Assembly: GCA_034766995.1 (NCBI GenBank)
Contig: CM068323.1
Coordinates: forward strand, 3,314,467-3,378,466
Origin: Acanthacorydalis orientalis
Taxonomy: Eukaryota; Arthropoda; Insecta; Megaloptera; Corydalidae
Direction: 5' to 3'
Length of the DNA: 64,000 nucleotides
Positions 33,311 through 43,572 of this stretch are shown piece by piece (within the stretch, counting starts at the first letter, position 1; the number at the start of each line of letters is the position of its first letter). The notes below the pieces were generated by a model. The model saw nothing but the letters and a program-made list of their open reading frames with translations, was not told the origin of the DNA and did no database searches. Both the position numbers and the translations under genes were made by a program.

Positions 33311-33906
33311 GGGGACCCGGTGGTCTAGAATTTTCGAAAAATCGATTTTTTTTTTCGAAAGTATATTATCTTAAAAATTAACTGTTAAAATTTGATGACG
33401 AAATTCAGAGTATTTCAGGATCTACAGCCCATTAGAAGGTCAGGTCAGTTTCTTGAGAATATACTTGCTTGAAACTTTAAACGCGTTTATCTCGAAACTA
33501 CTTTTTTTCGTCTTGCGGGGGCCAGAAAAAAAAACTACTTGACCGATTTGTCTGAAATTTTAATATGTTATTCTGAATAGTTCTAGCTCTCGCTGGAATG
33601 TAAAACTAATAGTTTCCGTAAAATATTTATATTTTTTTTATTAAAAAAACATTCAAAAATACTAGTTGTTTTCAAACTTGTACTTTTGACTACGCGCCAT
33701 TTTGTCAAATTTTTTTTTTATTCTACTTCCTGCGATAGCTATACTTATACTAATTAAAAATTCGTCAATTGTTTTATTTCAGATCAGAGGGAGAGATAAA
33801 TCATCATTCACCACGCAATTCCATTTTTTTAGAGAGGGAGACTTCAGCATCATTTTTCTAATTTTAAGGCCTACTAAATTTTAGGCCGCTAGACCACCGG
33901 GTCCCC
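33311..33906 (+). mobile_element. TTAA MITE, copy 3 (596 bp)
   Basis: Perfect 18-bp TIRs and TTAA at 33307-33310 and 33907-33910. It lacks about 115 bp near its 3' side that the other copies have: after TTTTTCTAATTT it jumps to AAGGCCTACTAAATTTTAGG. It lies just upstream of a DD41D element. Confidence 0.95.
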
Positions 33907-33910
33907 TTAA

Positions 33911-35035
33911 ACAACGGCGTACAATTATTTTGGCACAACGACCAAATCGTTGTCACTTTAATATTCGAAAAGGACCATCTGAGTCGATGATTAATCGTCC
34001 GGTTGCACGTTTTCGACAACGATGTGCAATTCAAAACCGTCCAGGATCTGTAAACACATGGTTCGGTTCTAACTGAGGAAAATGTTCAACGTGTACCGGA
34101 GAGTGTCGAGCAAAGTCCTTAAACGTCAACCAATAGACGTTGAACCCAATTAGAAAAATCTCTGAGGTCAGTGCAAAGGTTTCTTGATGGCATTAAAAAT
34201 ATTCCAATACGAAATGCACGTTGTGCAAGAGGTAATGTCGATAGATTATCAGTATCGTCTTGATTATGCAGTTCGTTTTCGTCGACAAGCAGGAAAAAAT
34301 AATGAATTTATTCACAATTTGATTATAAGTGATGAAACTCATTTCAACTTAAATGGATTTGTGAACAGACAAAAATGTGGAATATGAGCTACAGAGAATC
34401 CAAGAGCACTTCATCAGCATCAATTACACCCACTTAAATGTACTGTTTAGTGCAGAATAAAAGATTATAGGCTCTTATTTCTTCGAAAATGAAGACGGTA
34501 CTGGTGTAATCATAAATGGTGCTCAATACCACCGGATGATAGAATTTTTTTGATACCAGCTATTGATAATCATTCACAGATTTGGTTCTGACAAGATGGA
34601 GCCATAGTGCACACAGAAAAACCTGTTATGGAACTTTTACTGGACATTTTTGGTGAACGCATAATTTCAAGAAACAGAGATTTTAATTGGTCTACGCGTT
34701 TGCCTGATTTGAGCCCTTCCATTTTTTTTCGGGACTACTTAAAAGAAAATGTATACATCAGTAATCCAAAAACCATCCTGCAGCTTAATAACAACGTACG
34801 ATAAGAAATTCGAGAGTCGTGTCCAGAAATCCGGAGAGAAGTGACTGGAACATGCCTTAGAAGAGTTCGACTTTGTGAAACCAAAAATGGGTATCACTTG
34901 CATGATATCATTTTTTATGCGTAACTGGAAAATTTTCTCATTCTTATGCAATATTTTAGGAAATAAAAAAGTATGAAAATGTTGCAAAATAAACAAATAT
35001 TTATGTTTAAAATTCCTTCGTTCATTTTGCTCCAC

Positions 35036-35038
<3 letters not shown>
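33911..35038 (+). pseudogene. DD41D (rosa-like) element and transposase
   Basis: Recognisable order: an N-terminal paired-like region (weak, 33960-34180), then DYAVRFRRQ and D1 (LIISDETHFNLNGFVNRQ) near 34320-34370. Then NPRALHQHQLHPLKCTV, D2 in the IWF*QDGAIVHTEK block, and FGERIISRNRDFNWSTRLPD, LSPSIFFRDYLKENVY. The position of D3 (41 residues after D2) is Ile. The C-terminus reads RESCPEIRREVTG. The 3' end CTTCGTTCATTTTGCTCCAC matches the fragments at 14250 and 17395. Confidence 0.78.
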
Positions 35039-35039
<1 letters not shown>

Positions 35040-35095
<56 letters not shown>

Positions 35096-35114
35096 GTGTA
35101 TATATATATATGTA
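35040..35114. repeat. (TA)n microsatellite
   Basis: TA array with GTATGTG interruptions, left flank of the MITE at 35115. Confidence 0.96.
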
Positions 35115-35478
35115 TGTTGTAGGCAAAGTCCGACTTATTTTTCCTGGATTTGAGCACGAAAGCGCGATAGTCTACTAAGCTATAAGTCGATATTAAATTT
35201 AATAAGATGATTCAGGCTGTTGTCGGGGCCCTAGACGCCCCTAGAAACGGCTACATATAGGCAGATCTATGTCGTATAAGCAGACTCGCTCCATCTAAAA
35301 TTCGTGCAAAAAAAAAGAAAAAGTCCGACTTTGCCTAGAAAAACTGCGATTGTCCCGAAAATTAGATCACCTTCGCTCACACTTTCACCCTCACCCGTTT
35401 TTGACCCAACCAAGCGCAAATGTACACCCCTGAGTAGAGATTCTACTTCGGACTTTGCCTGGTCGTCAGACTTTGCCT

Positions 35479-35484
<6 letters not shown>
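35115..35484 (+). mobile_element. 370-bp TA-flanked MITE
   Basis: Ends TGTTGTAGGCAAAGTCCGAC and GTCAGACTTTGCCTACAACA are inverse of each other with one mismatch, inside (TA)n. The core element AGTCCGACTTTGCCT recurs near 35320-35335 and CGGACTTTGCCTGG near 35451-35463, making multiple internal copies. The interior is GC-richer than the flanks and holds GGGGCCCTAGACGCCCCTAG. No transposase. Confidence 0.88.
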
Positions 35485-35523
<39 letters not shown>

Positions 35524-35529
35524 TATAAT

Positions 35530-35604
<75 letters not shown>

Positions 35605-35714
35605 TATTATATATATATATACATATTATATATACATATATATATTATATATATATATATATATGTATATAATATATATATATATATAGTGTGTGTGTAT
35701 GTATGTATGTATTA
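35485..35714. repeat. (TA)n and TATAATA microsatellite
   Basis: TA array with repeated ATATAATATAT changes, then GTGTGTGTATGTATGTATG. Lies between the MITE and a mariner. Confidence 0.95.
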
Positions 35715-36271
35715 GGTTGATACGAAAATATTGTGGTTTATGACCTTCAAACTCATACATTTTTAATAATTTTATGTTTTATGTAGTCCAAAATTGTCGG
35801 ATGACTAACTTTGGTACAAGCTCTCGAACTGTTATGAGTGGTTTTGATTCAACTAACGCCTTCAGTTGGTCGTCATGAATTAAAAAAAGACCCCCGCGAC
35901 CTTCTTCACCTTCAAGGCTCTCGTCCCCAGCACGAAATTTTTGGAACCACCATTGCACCTTACGTTCCTTAACAGTGCCCACACCAAAAGCATCATTTAG
36001 TCTATCAGCAATTTCTGCTGCTCACCCTCATCATCACCCGTTTTGAACTCATACAAAAAATTACTCTTATTTGATTCATTTCGAGCTTTGATTCAATAGC
36101 TCAATTTGAAGGAAAATTAATCATAAAACCAAAGTCGATTTTATCAAAATACAGACCGAAAAATCCACTTTAAAATTATATTAACATGAACACGATGAAA
36201 TGACACTTTTATTAAAAAAAAATGAAGTTAGAATTCAGGTTACAAAAACCGCAATTATTTTCCTACCAAAC
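35715..36271 (-). mobile_element. short deleted mariner, mellifera-like, 557 bp
   Basis: Left GGTTGATACGAAAATATTGT and right inverse GTTTGGTAGGAAAATAATTG, TA at 35713-35714 and 36272-36273. More than half of the element is deleted. Confidence 0.85.
35779..36060 (-). pseudogene. mariner transposase N-terminal DNA-binding part
   Basis: Two frames give FLYEFKTGDDEGEQQKLLID, then VKERKVQWWFQKFRAGDESL, followed by LKALVESKPLITVREL. These are the two helix-turn-helix units of a mellifera-type mariner. Nothing of the catalytic domain follows; the frame ends at the deletion near 35790. Confidence 0.8.
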
Positions 36272-36278
36272 TAATATT

Positions 36279-36345
36279 TATATACATATATATATGCATA
36301 CATACATACATACTTACATACATATATATATATATATATTGGTGA
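36279..36345. repeat. (TA)n and (CATA)n microsatellite
   Basis: Short TA runs around CATACATACATACATACTT. Confidence 0.9.
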
Positions 36346-37560
36346 AAGGTCAAAAAATTCACAAAATGGTCATAATGGTGGTAATAGAGGGAATTTTACT
36401 CTTGTGCGTTTGAAAGTATATTTCATCAGCAGTATACGTACAAAGTTCAAACTCATTCTCAGTAGTAGTATACATATTATCACTTGAAACGCACGTCAAA
36501 TTAAAAAAAGTCCCCAAAATGAAGAACTGCGTTTCGCGCTGTCATTAACTTCCTCAAAAGAAAAACGATGAAAACGCCTCAAATGTTTATGGAAGAGATG
36601 AAATCTGTTTACAGCAACACTTGAAAAACAATAATTACCAAGTGACACAGTCTCTTCAAGCAAAGCAAAGAGTCAATTGAAAATGAGGCACATTCAGGAA
36701 GGCCCGTCGAGGCAACTTCGATAGAAATTATTAAAAATGTACAGAAATTAATACTGGATGATGCTCGTTTAAAAGAGAATCAAATCCCAGGCCTAGTTGG
36801 AGTATTAGCTACAACCATTTTGATCATTCAACAAGATACTCCTGTCGTGTCGAAGGTCAGCGCAAGATGGATACCAAGAATGTTCACACCGCTTCAAATG
36901 CGACACCGTGTTGAAGTGTCGAGGGAATTTTTGAACTTCTGAAAGGACAATCTCAATTGTATTTTGACCCTAATAGTTACTATAGATGAAACGTAGGTTC
37001 ATCACTGTGTCCGAATCAAAACAGGAGTCCAAGTACTGGTATAAAAAGAGTACAGCATCTTTTGAAAATATTAATGTGTTGCCGTCGATCGTAAATCTGA
37101 TGTCCACTGTTTCTTTTTTTTGGGATACAGAGGGTATCTTGTTGATCAAGTACAAAACTAAACGTGTGAGTATAATCGTAGAATACTATGACACTACAAT
37201 GGAACAACTAAAGGCAGAATTGACTGAAAAAAATTTTGGGAAAATTGAGAAAAAGTGTACGCACCTGTTCATAAGAGAAATGTTAGAATTCCTGCCATCC
37301 ATAAATGCGGTATCGAATTCTAAACCACCCTCCGTATGGTCTAAATCTAGCCTCTAGTAATTTTTATTTATTTCCGAATTCGGAAAGAGTTACATGGAAG
37401 AAATTCTGGGATGATGAGAAGGTCGGAGCTGCAATTTCGGCTCATTTTAGGTCGAGAGACAAACGATTACTTTTATGATGGTTTAAAAAACTTATTCGAA
37501 GATTTGAAAAGTGTATTCGAGTTAAAGGAATATATATTGAAAACAAAAACTAATAACTGG
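36346..37560 (+). pseudogene. very degraded mariner
   Basis: Fragments in several frames: KENQIPGLVGVLATT, SARWIPRMFTPLQMRHRVEV (linker WIPRMF), VTIDET and HHCVRIK (D1), VSFFWDTEGILLIKYKTKRV, a D2 region decayed to FIREM/LPSINA, LNHPPYGLNLASSNFYLFPN in another frame (D3 as Asn), then FEDLKSVFELKEYIL. Order and spacing fit one old full-length mariner. Confidence 0.72.
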
Positions 37561-37589
37561 TTTTCTTTTACCTCTCTGCGCCTTCATTC

Positions 37590-37725
37590 CACGAATATTT
37601 TGACGTCTCCTCGTAAAAAATCGGGGGAATCTGTTCCAGTGGAACAATGTCAGCGCTTAGTTAAATCAATGTGTAGTCGATGCGATGCAGTTATTGAAAA
37701 TACAAGAAAAGTAGCACAATATTAA
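37590..37725 (+). pseudogene. Tc1-like transposase C-terminus
   Basis: The frame ends SGESVPVEQCQRLVKSMCSR, CDAVIENTRKVAQY, stop. The IP...C..LV.SM..RC.AVI......TKY pattern is the Tc1 C-terminus. It is joined directly to the mariner fragment upstream, so two element families are fused by decay. Confidence 0.7.
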
Positions 37726-37861
37726 AGTACATAAATGAAAAATAATAATGGGTAACTCGAGATGAGTTTCCATATGACAGTGGCGAATATTTTTCGAATG
37801 TAAAAATGTTTACTAATGTTAAAGTGGTTTTTGCTAATTACAAACGTGTACAAAATTAATC

Positions 37862-38900
37862 ATGGAGCAACAATAAGACAGAACAACGCTTTGAAATTAT
37901 TGTAGCCTATTCTGAAAAAGGGTGTTCGAGGAAAAGTGAACATCGCGCTCTACATGAATATTTTGGTATGCAAAAATGAGCTTCTGAGCGCACAGCTTGA
38001 AATTTGATCAATAAATTCGAACAAACTGGGTCAGTGCCAAACATCAAAACATCTCAGCTTGCTCGTGTAAGTCGCTCGGACGAAAATATTGCTATGGTTC
38101 GTGAAAGCGTGGCCAAAAGCAGGGTACATCGAGATGTCGTCGATCGCAACAATTGGGTCTTTTGTATTCCACTACGCAGTGAATTTTGACAAAGGATTTG
38201 CATTTACACGCTTACAAGGTCCAAATAACACAAGATTTAAATCCTAGAGATCATGGATGCGTGAACAAGAAGTGGATTTTGCAAAGTAAATCGTCTTTAG
38301 TGATGAGGCGCATTTCCTCTTCAATGGATTCATAAACAAGCAAAATTGTCGTATTTGGGGATTGGAAAATCTAAGATAAATTTACGAGAAGCAAATGGAT
38401 CCTCGAAAAGTGACTGTTTGGTGTAGCTTATGGTTTAAAGGGATAATTGGTCCGTATTTTTATGAACAGAATGAAGAAAACGCTGTTACAGTCAACACCG
38501 TTCGGTATCGAAGCATGATTACAATCTTTTTGTGGAACCAATTGGAAGAATAGACATCGAGGACCTCTGGTTTCAACAAGACGGTGCCAGATCGAACACA
38601 GCTGGCGCTACGATGCATTTCCTGAGCGAATAATTTCAAAATTTGGTCACATCGATTGACCACGTCGTTCGGTTGATTTGTCTGTGTCAGATTTGTTTCT
38701 TTGCGGCTACTTAAAGGAAACGGTCTACGATAAGAAGTCAGTAACAATTCAACAGCTTATATACAACATTAAACAAGAAATCGCTCAAATAACACCGGAA
38801 ATATGCGGAAAAGTCATGAAAAATGTGATCTAGAAAGCTCGTATTTGTAGCGCGGTTAGAGGCGACCATTTGGTAAAAATAATTTTTTATACTTAATGCC
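37862..38900 (+). pseudogene. DD41D (rosa-like) transposase, second copy
   Basis: Pieces: EQRFEIIVAYSEKGCSRKSE (N-terminal helix-turn-helix), LINKFEQTGSVPN, RVSRSDENIAMVRESV, D1 as IVFSDEAHFLFNGFINKQNC, RIWGLENL, PRKVTVWCSLWFKGIIGPYF, D2 as LWFQQDGARSNTAGA in a shifted frame, then RRSVDLSVSDLFLCGYLKET with D3. C-terminal IAQITPEICGKVMKN. D1, D2 and D3 all persist, but at least three frameshifts and several stops exist. Confidence 0.8.
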
Positions 38901-38996
38901 ACGGGTTAAATAAACGATCCATAAAAATACAATTAAGTGTTTTATTTAAAAATTATTAAAAAACCAACTCGGACGAAGTTCATTCAAACACCCAGT

Positions 38997-38998
<2 letters not shown>

Positions 38999-39069
<71 letters not shown>
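38999..39069. repeat. (TA)n microsatellite
   Basis: TA array ending at the Tc1-like left terminus CAGTTCTATG. Confidence 0.97.
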
Positions 39070-39072
<3 letters not shown>

Positions 39073-40726
39073 TTCTATGCAAAAAAATAGCACCACATTC
39101 AATATTTTACGAAACTTATAAAGTACTACTTAATTTACTATTGCAATCTACTGACATATAGTGTCAAATGTTTGTTTATGATTCATTTGAAAGAAAATCA
39201 TAGAAATTTCTTAAAATTACACCTCAAATAAAGGGAAGTCTCCGTTTTTGCGAAGAGTATCAACATTTCAGTGTGGAAAATAATAGCACCATATCTTTTT
39301 CTGCAACTCTTACTGAAAGGTTGTAAAATTAAAATTGTTGAATTATTATTATTAAAGGTAAGATAATTACATCATTTATAACAGGTAGTTTATTAATTTA
39401 AACCTTTCAGTTAGTTAAAATAGGTCTTGTTAAGCATTGTAACAAAGAGCAACGTTTACTGATAACAAGTTGAATTTCAAAGGATAAAACCTATAAATTT
39501 ATTAGAGAAATAATTAAGTGATTGAATAAAATGATAATAAATCTTAAAAAATGGGTCGAAAAAGAAGAAATAAAAGGAAAAAAAGAAATTGACAAGTGAT
39601 GAAAACAATACAGTTAGATTAACGAAGCAAACCCCGATTAACACATCAACAAAAATTAAACAGGAACTGAATTTACAAGGCATCACTACTATAAGTAGAA
39701 GACTTATTGAAAAGAATTTGTTTAGCAGAAGTCTTTAAAAGAAGTTTAAGTCTTTAGAAGAAGAAAAAAAAACAATTATTGAAAAGAGAACACTCAATAA
39801 ATCGAATGAAATTTGCTAAAGAACACAGATTAGCTCCTTACTAGATATTCTTTGGACAGACGAATCAAAAATTGTCTGATTTGGAACTCCTGCTACAGGA
39901 CGTTTGTTCGTAGACCAAAGAATGAAGAATCCAGACCAAAGTATACTTTTAAGTCGATTAGACATGGCAGCGCGAAAGTAACGAATGTGGATGTTTTTCG
40001 TATAATGTCATAGGTTCAATTTTTTGTATTGAACACATCATGAATACTGAAGTTTATGTTGACATAATGCTAAAAATAACGTTACCTTATTCCGAATGGA
40101 ATAATCAACACAAATCGGTTTTGAAGCAAGATAATGATAGAAAACATACTAGCAAATTGGCTGCGAAATTTTTTTTCAATAGTATGGTTCAGGTTATGGT
40201 ATCATCATCTCGGTCTGCAGATCTGAACCCTGTCGAAAATCTTTGGGCAGATGTAAATAAAGGAATATTTCGAGAAAAACCTGAAAATACAATACAGTTC
40301 TGGCACGCTGTGCAGTCTACATGAGAAACTATTCCACTTCAGCTATACCGAACATTAGTTGACACCATGTAGCGACGTTGCGCCGCTGTTCTTAAAAATA
40401 AAGGCTACAAAACCAAATATTGAATAAGGCTTTTGTATTTTTTTTAAATTTGTTTTGAAACAATTTTATTTTATGGAACTACTTAGTAAAGATTTGATTT
40501 TTTTTCATTGGTCCTACTATTTTGCACATTAGAAATGCGGACTTTTTTGGTTTAATTGCATAATGTATCTTTGTTTTTACTTTGAATGAAAAAATCATGA
40601 AGCTTTATAATTGTTATTTCATAACTTTTTATATTAAAAAAATCAATTTATTTCGTTAGTCTGTCGTATTTATTTTTGAAAACTTCTGTATCAAAAGCTG
40701 TGAGAGCTATTTTGTTCACAGCTCTG
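39070..40726 (+). mobile_element. Tc1-like DD34E element, 1657 bp, double terminal repeats
   Basis: Starts CAGTTCTATGCAAAAAAATA and ends with inverse CAGAGCTGTGAACAAAATAG, with TA on both sides. A second motif GTGGAAAATAATAGCACCAT lies about 200 bp inside the left end and its inverse-like TCCTACTATTTTGCACATTA about 200 bp inside the right end. This IR/DR-like layout is known from several Tc1 groups. The transposase gene lies between. Confidence 0.88.
39551..40423 (+). pseudogene. Tc1-like transposase, DD34E
   Basis: Basic N-terminus MGRKRRNKRKKRN. LAEVFKR.LKSLEEE.K is followed by NRMKFAKEHR and D1 as ILWTDESKIV. The C-terminal part is one open frame from 40040: EVYVDIMLKITLPYSEWNNQ, D2 KQDNDRKHTSKLAAK, catalytic Glu in SADLNPVENLWADVN (34 residues after D2), and AVLKNKGYKTKY before the stop at 40421. 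Most of the N-terminal half has stops and shifts. All three catalytic residues survive. Confidence 0.88.
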
Positions 40727-40736
40727 TATGTATATA

Positions 40737-40823
<87 letters not shown>

Positions 40824-40846
40824 GTATATATATATATGTATATAAA

Positions 40847-40882
<36 letters not shown>
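40727..40882. repeat. (TA)n microsatellite
   Basis: Long TA array with TG and AAAAAA interruptions. Confidence 0.96.
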
Positions 40883-40887
<5 letters not shown>

Positions 40888-41071
40888 GTAAATAGCTATG
40901 AATTGATTTATTTTCCTTATTCCAAACCAAATATTAATTTCCGATGGAAATTCTACGTTATTAGGCACCGTTACTATAAAAACTAAATAACATTTTCACA
41001 GCATAGCATGATGATAATAACATTTTTACTTTTTATAATTTAAAAATAACTGATGCACGCATATAGTACTA

Positions 41072-41077
<6 letters not shown>

Positions 41078-41144
<67 letters not shown>

Positions 41145-41152
41145 CATACATA
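41078..41152. repeat. (TA)n then (CATA)n microsatellite
   Basis: About 32 TA units, then CATACATACATA. Confidence 0.96.
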
Positions 41153-41418
41153 AACACACAAAAAAGCACCTGTTATAAATTAAAACCAAAGATGTAGCAT
41201 AATTTTCACATAAAACGTCGACAAGTACTGCCCAAATATATATATATAACCGAAACACACAAAAAACACATTTTCTACACTTGAAACAATTATATTAATT
41301 TAATTTATCACATTTTTTTAATATAATTCACTTTTTCTATTAGATAAATTTATGAATATATTTTACTATTTTTTAAAAAGAAAAAAGAAAAAACAAATAA
41401 ACGAAATTAATTTTGTAA

Positions 41419-41420
<2 letters not shown>

Positions 41421-41480
<60 letters not shown>

Positions 41481-41490
41481 GTATGTATTT
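41421..41490. repeat. (TA)n then (TATG)n microsatellite
   Basis: About 24 TA units followed by five TATG units. The stretches 41153-41420 and 41491-41792 on either side hold nothing recognisable. Confidence 0.95.
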
Positions 41491-41781
41491 ATATATATTA
41501 GAAATAAAAGTGACAAACCACCGTATTAGAAAAAACTGAAAATGTTACTGAAACCTGACTAGACAGTAAAGCAGCAAGATAAAAAGTATAATCAGTATCT
41601 GTCACGAAAACTAGTTGCATCTGACTGAAGTTCATTTATGACACACACAAGGAAATATACAAGAATCATCAGTGAGACAAAATTTATACCGTCGTTGTAC
41701 AAAATCAGTCTACTTTATTAACATCAATGAAATATACAAAATATATATAATTAGCAATTTTTATTAACATCGAACATATTC

Positions 41782-41792
<11 letters not shown>

Positions 41793-41879
<87 letters not shown>

Positions 41880-41920
41880 GTATATATATACATACGTACA
41901 TATGTATATGTATATATTAT
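41793..41920. repeat. (TA)n microsatellite
   Basis: CATA units, about 42 TA units, then CATACGTACATATG variants. Confidence 0.96.
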
Positions 41921-42699
41921 GAGGCATTGTTTAGATAATATGTCAACAAACAACCCGAAAACTTCATCGAGATGATTGAAACACAGCAAATAATATCAAG
42001 CATTATTAATTGAATTAAGCTATGGCGCATTCCTGGATCCTTCAACAACCTTGAAAGACATGTCCTTGCAAATCATGCAACGATTAAACACCTATAATAA
42101 AACGACTTACTCATTCTATCCACGGGATAAAACCGTCACGAATTAAATCATAATTGATGTATGAAGCGCGGTAATCAGTTAAGATAGTATTGAAAATATC
42201 AAATGAATTGTGGTAGTCAGTGGAAATCCGTTTTTCCAGTTTCCCGACCCGGTTCGATTTTTAATGTATTGTTACTACGTTGCCTTGTGTATCGACTACA
42301 CGCATCACCCGACTGCGTTGTAAGTGCGAGGGTAGCTGGCAACTTGCCTGCAATTTAGCGAAATCCGCGAGTGTTGCGCCGTGACGACGAAACATGACAT
42401 CAATAATGTGACGTCAACGACATGGCGACGCGCGCAACAGTTCGTTTCGATGGCGAATGATTTTTTGTCGATAATTCAGTTATGACTAGCATTTACGGAA
42501 CAATACAGAATTCTACTACTTGAAACACATTCAAAAACGCCTTCTGAAATGTCACAACGCGTGTGACACAAGTCGATAATTTTTCATTTCAAATAGTAAA
42601 AATGAAAAAAAGCGTAGAGAAAATTCAGAACTACAACAATTTGGAAAGTTCATGACCGGATAATAAAAGACACGGTCTTTCCACGGCCTGGTACGATTA
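41921..42699. other. unique interval with a GC-richer segment
   Basis: 42240-42480 is clearly GC-richer than its surroundings and CpG-containing (GCGCCGTGACGACGAAAC, CGACGCGCGCAACAG). It holds no long frame. A GTAAGT lies at 42323. It could be a host promoter, first exon or old repeat; nothing decides. No transposon motif seen. Confidence 0.3.
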
Positions 42700-42970
42700 G
42701 CACCGAAAAAAATACAAGGCGCCAATTGTTTTCTTGTTTTTATTTATTGTTTCACTCAAAATACACTCTTTTAGAGTCGAGACGACACTGGAAGCGATTA
42801 AAAAATTTTTCGGAGTCGCTGTCCTCTGAATTGCTTTTAAAACCGCAGTCGAAACTCTATGGACGCCCTGAATGATGTCATTACGTTCTACTTGGGTTTT
42901 GAAAGGAGCCAGAACTCACACGGAGCAAAGTCAAGCGAATACATGAGGTATTCGAGCACAATGGTGCCTC
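42700..42970 (-). pseudogene. mariner C-terminal fragment
   Basis: Minus strand: VLEYLMYSLDFAPCEFWLLS is the H-P-P-Y-S-P-D-L-A-P-C-D-F motif with D3 changed to Glu. Then KPKWNVM.SFRASIES and, in a shifted frame, AVLKAIQRTATPKNF. No upstream catalytic part. Confidence 0.55.
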
Positions 42971-42984
42971 AGTAAAAACTAGTC

Positions 42985-43150
42985 GAGAATGTTCAATAAA
43001 TCATTATTGATTTATTTTAATTGTCGTTTATATGCTTTTCAATAACAATGCCATCATTTTCAGAACATCAAAATACAGAAAAATCAAGTACACTTGTGTA
43101 ACAATCAAAAGTAATCAATAATGATTTTAAGAACATTTTTGACCAGAAAA
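42985..43150. repeat. fold-back dispersed repeat, copy 1
   Basis: GAATGTTCAATAAATCATTATTGAT at the left pairs with the inverse ATCAATAATGATTTTAAGAACATTT at the right, around a core ATGCCATCATTTTCAGAACA. Same family as 46834-46985 and 49275-49360. Confidence 0.7.
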
Positions 43151-43570
43151 AATTGTTTGTGCAAGAGGGATGGATCTGTACATCGGGCCTGTGAAGCTTT
43201 ATCATTTTTGTGCATGAGATTATCATCGACATAACTCTAAAATACAGAAAAATGTAATTCAGATGGTAATTTAGTGATTGTACTAAGTTCTATAAGGATA
43301 CAACTAAACATCCATTAAATCCAATAATGAAACATAGATTTAATCTAATTTTTAAATGTGAACTTCTTTTGCCTTCAACCGTCTGTGAATGATAGTATCG
43401 CAATAGAAGTGCACATAAACGATAATCAAAAATGATCAGTAATCAATTAATAAAGATTTCTGATTAGAAATTAGTTTGTCGTATACAAAAGAATGAAAAA
43501 TTCATTTCTAAATACAAATCGAGTGCTGAAAACTGTATTATTCAAATCTATATTCTTTTTATGCGTATTG
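43151..43570. other. interval with weak repeat traces
   Basis: Diverged echoes of the fold-back family (AATACAGAAAAATGTAATTC at 43240; GATCAGTAATCAATTAATAAAG at 43443). No coding motif. Confidence 0.4.
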
Positions 43571-43572
43571 TA

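Noticed and set aside
42990..43150. Small nuclear RNA or microRNA hairpin from the fold-back repeat
   Set aside because: The arms recur at other loci as part of a longer dispersed repeat, which fits a mobile or repeat origin better than an RNA gene.
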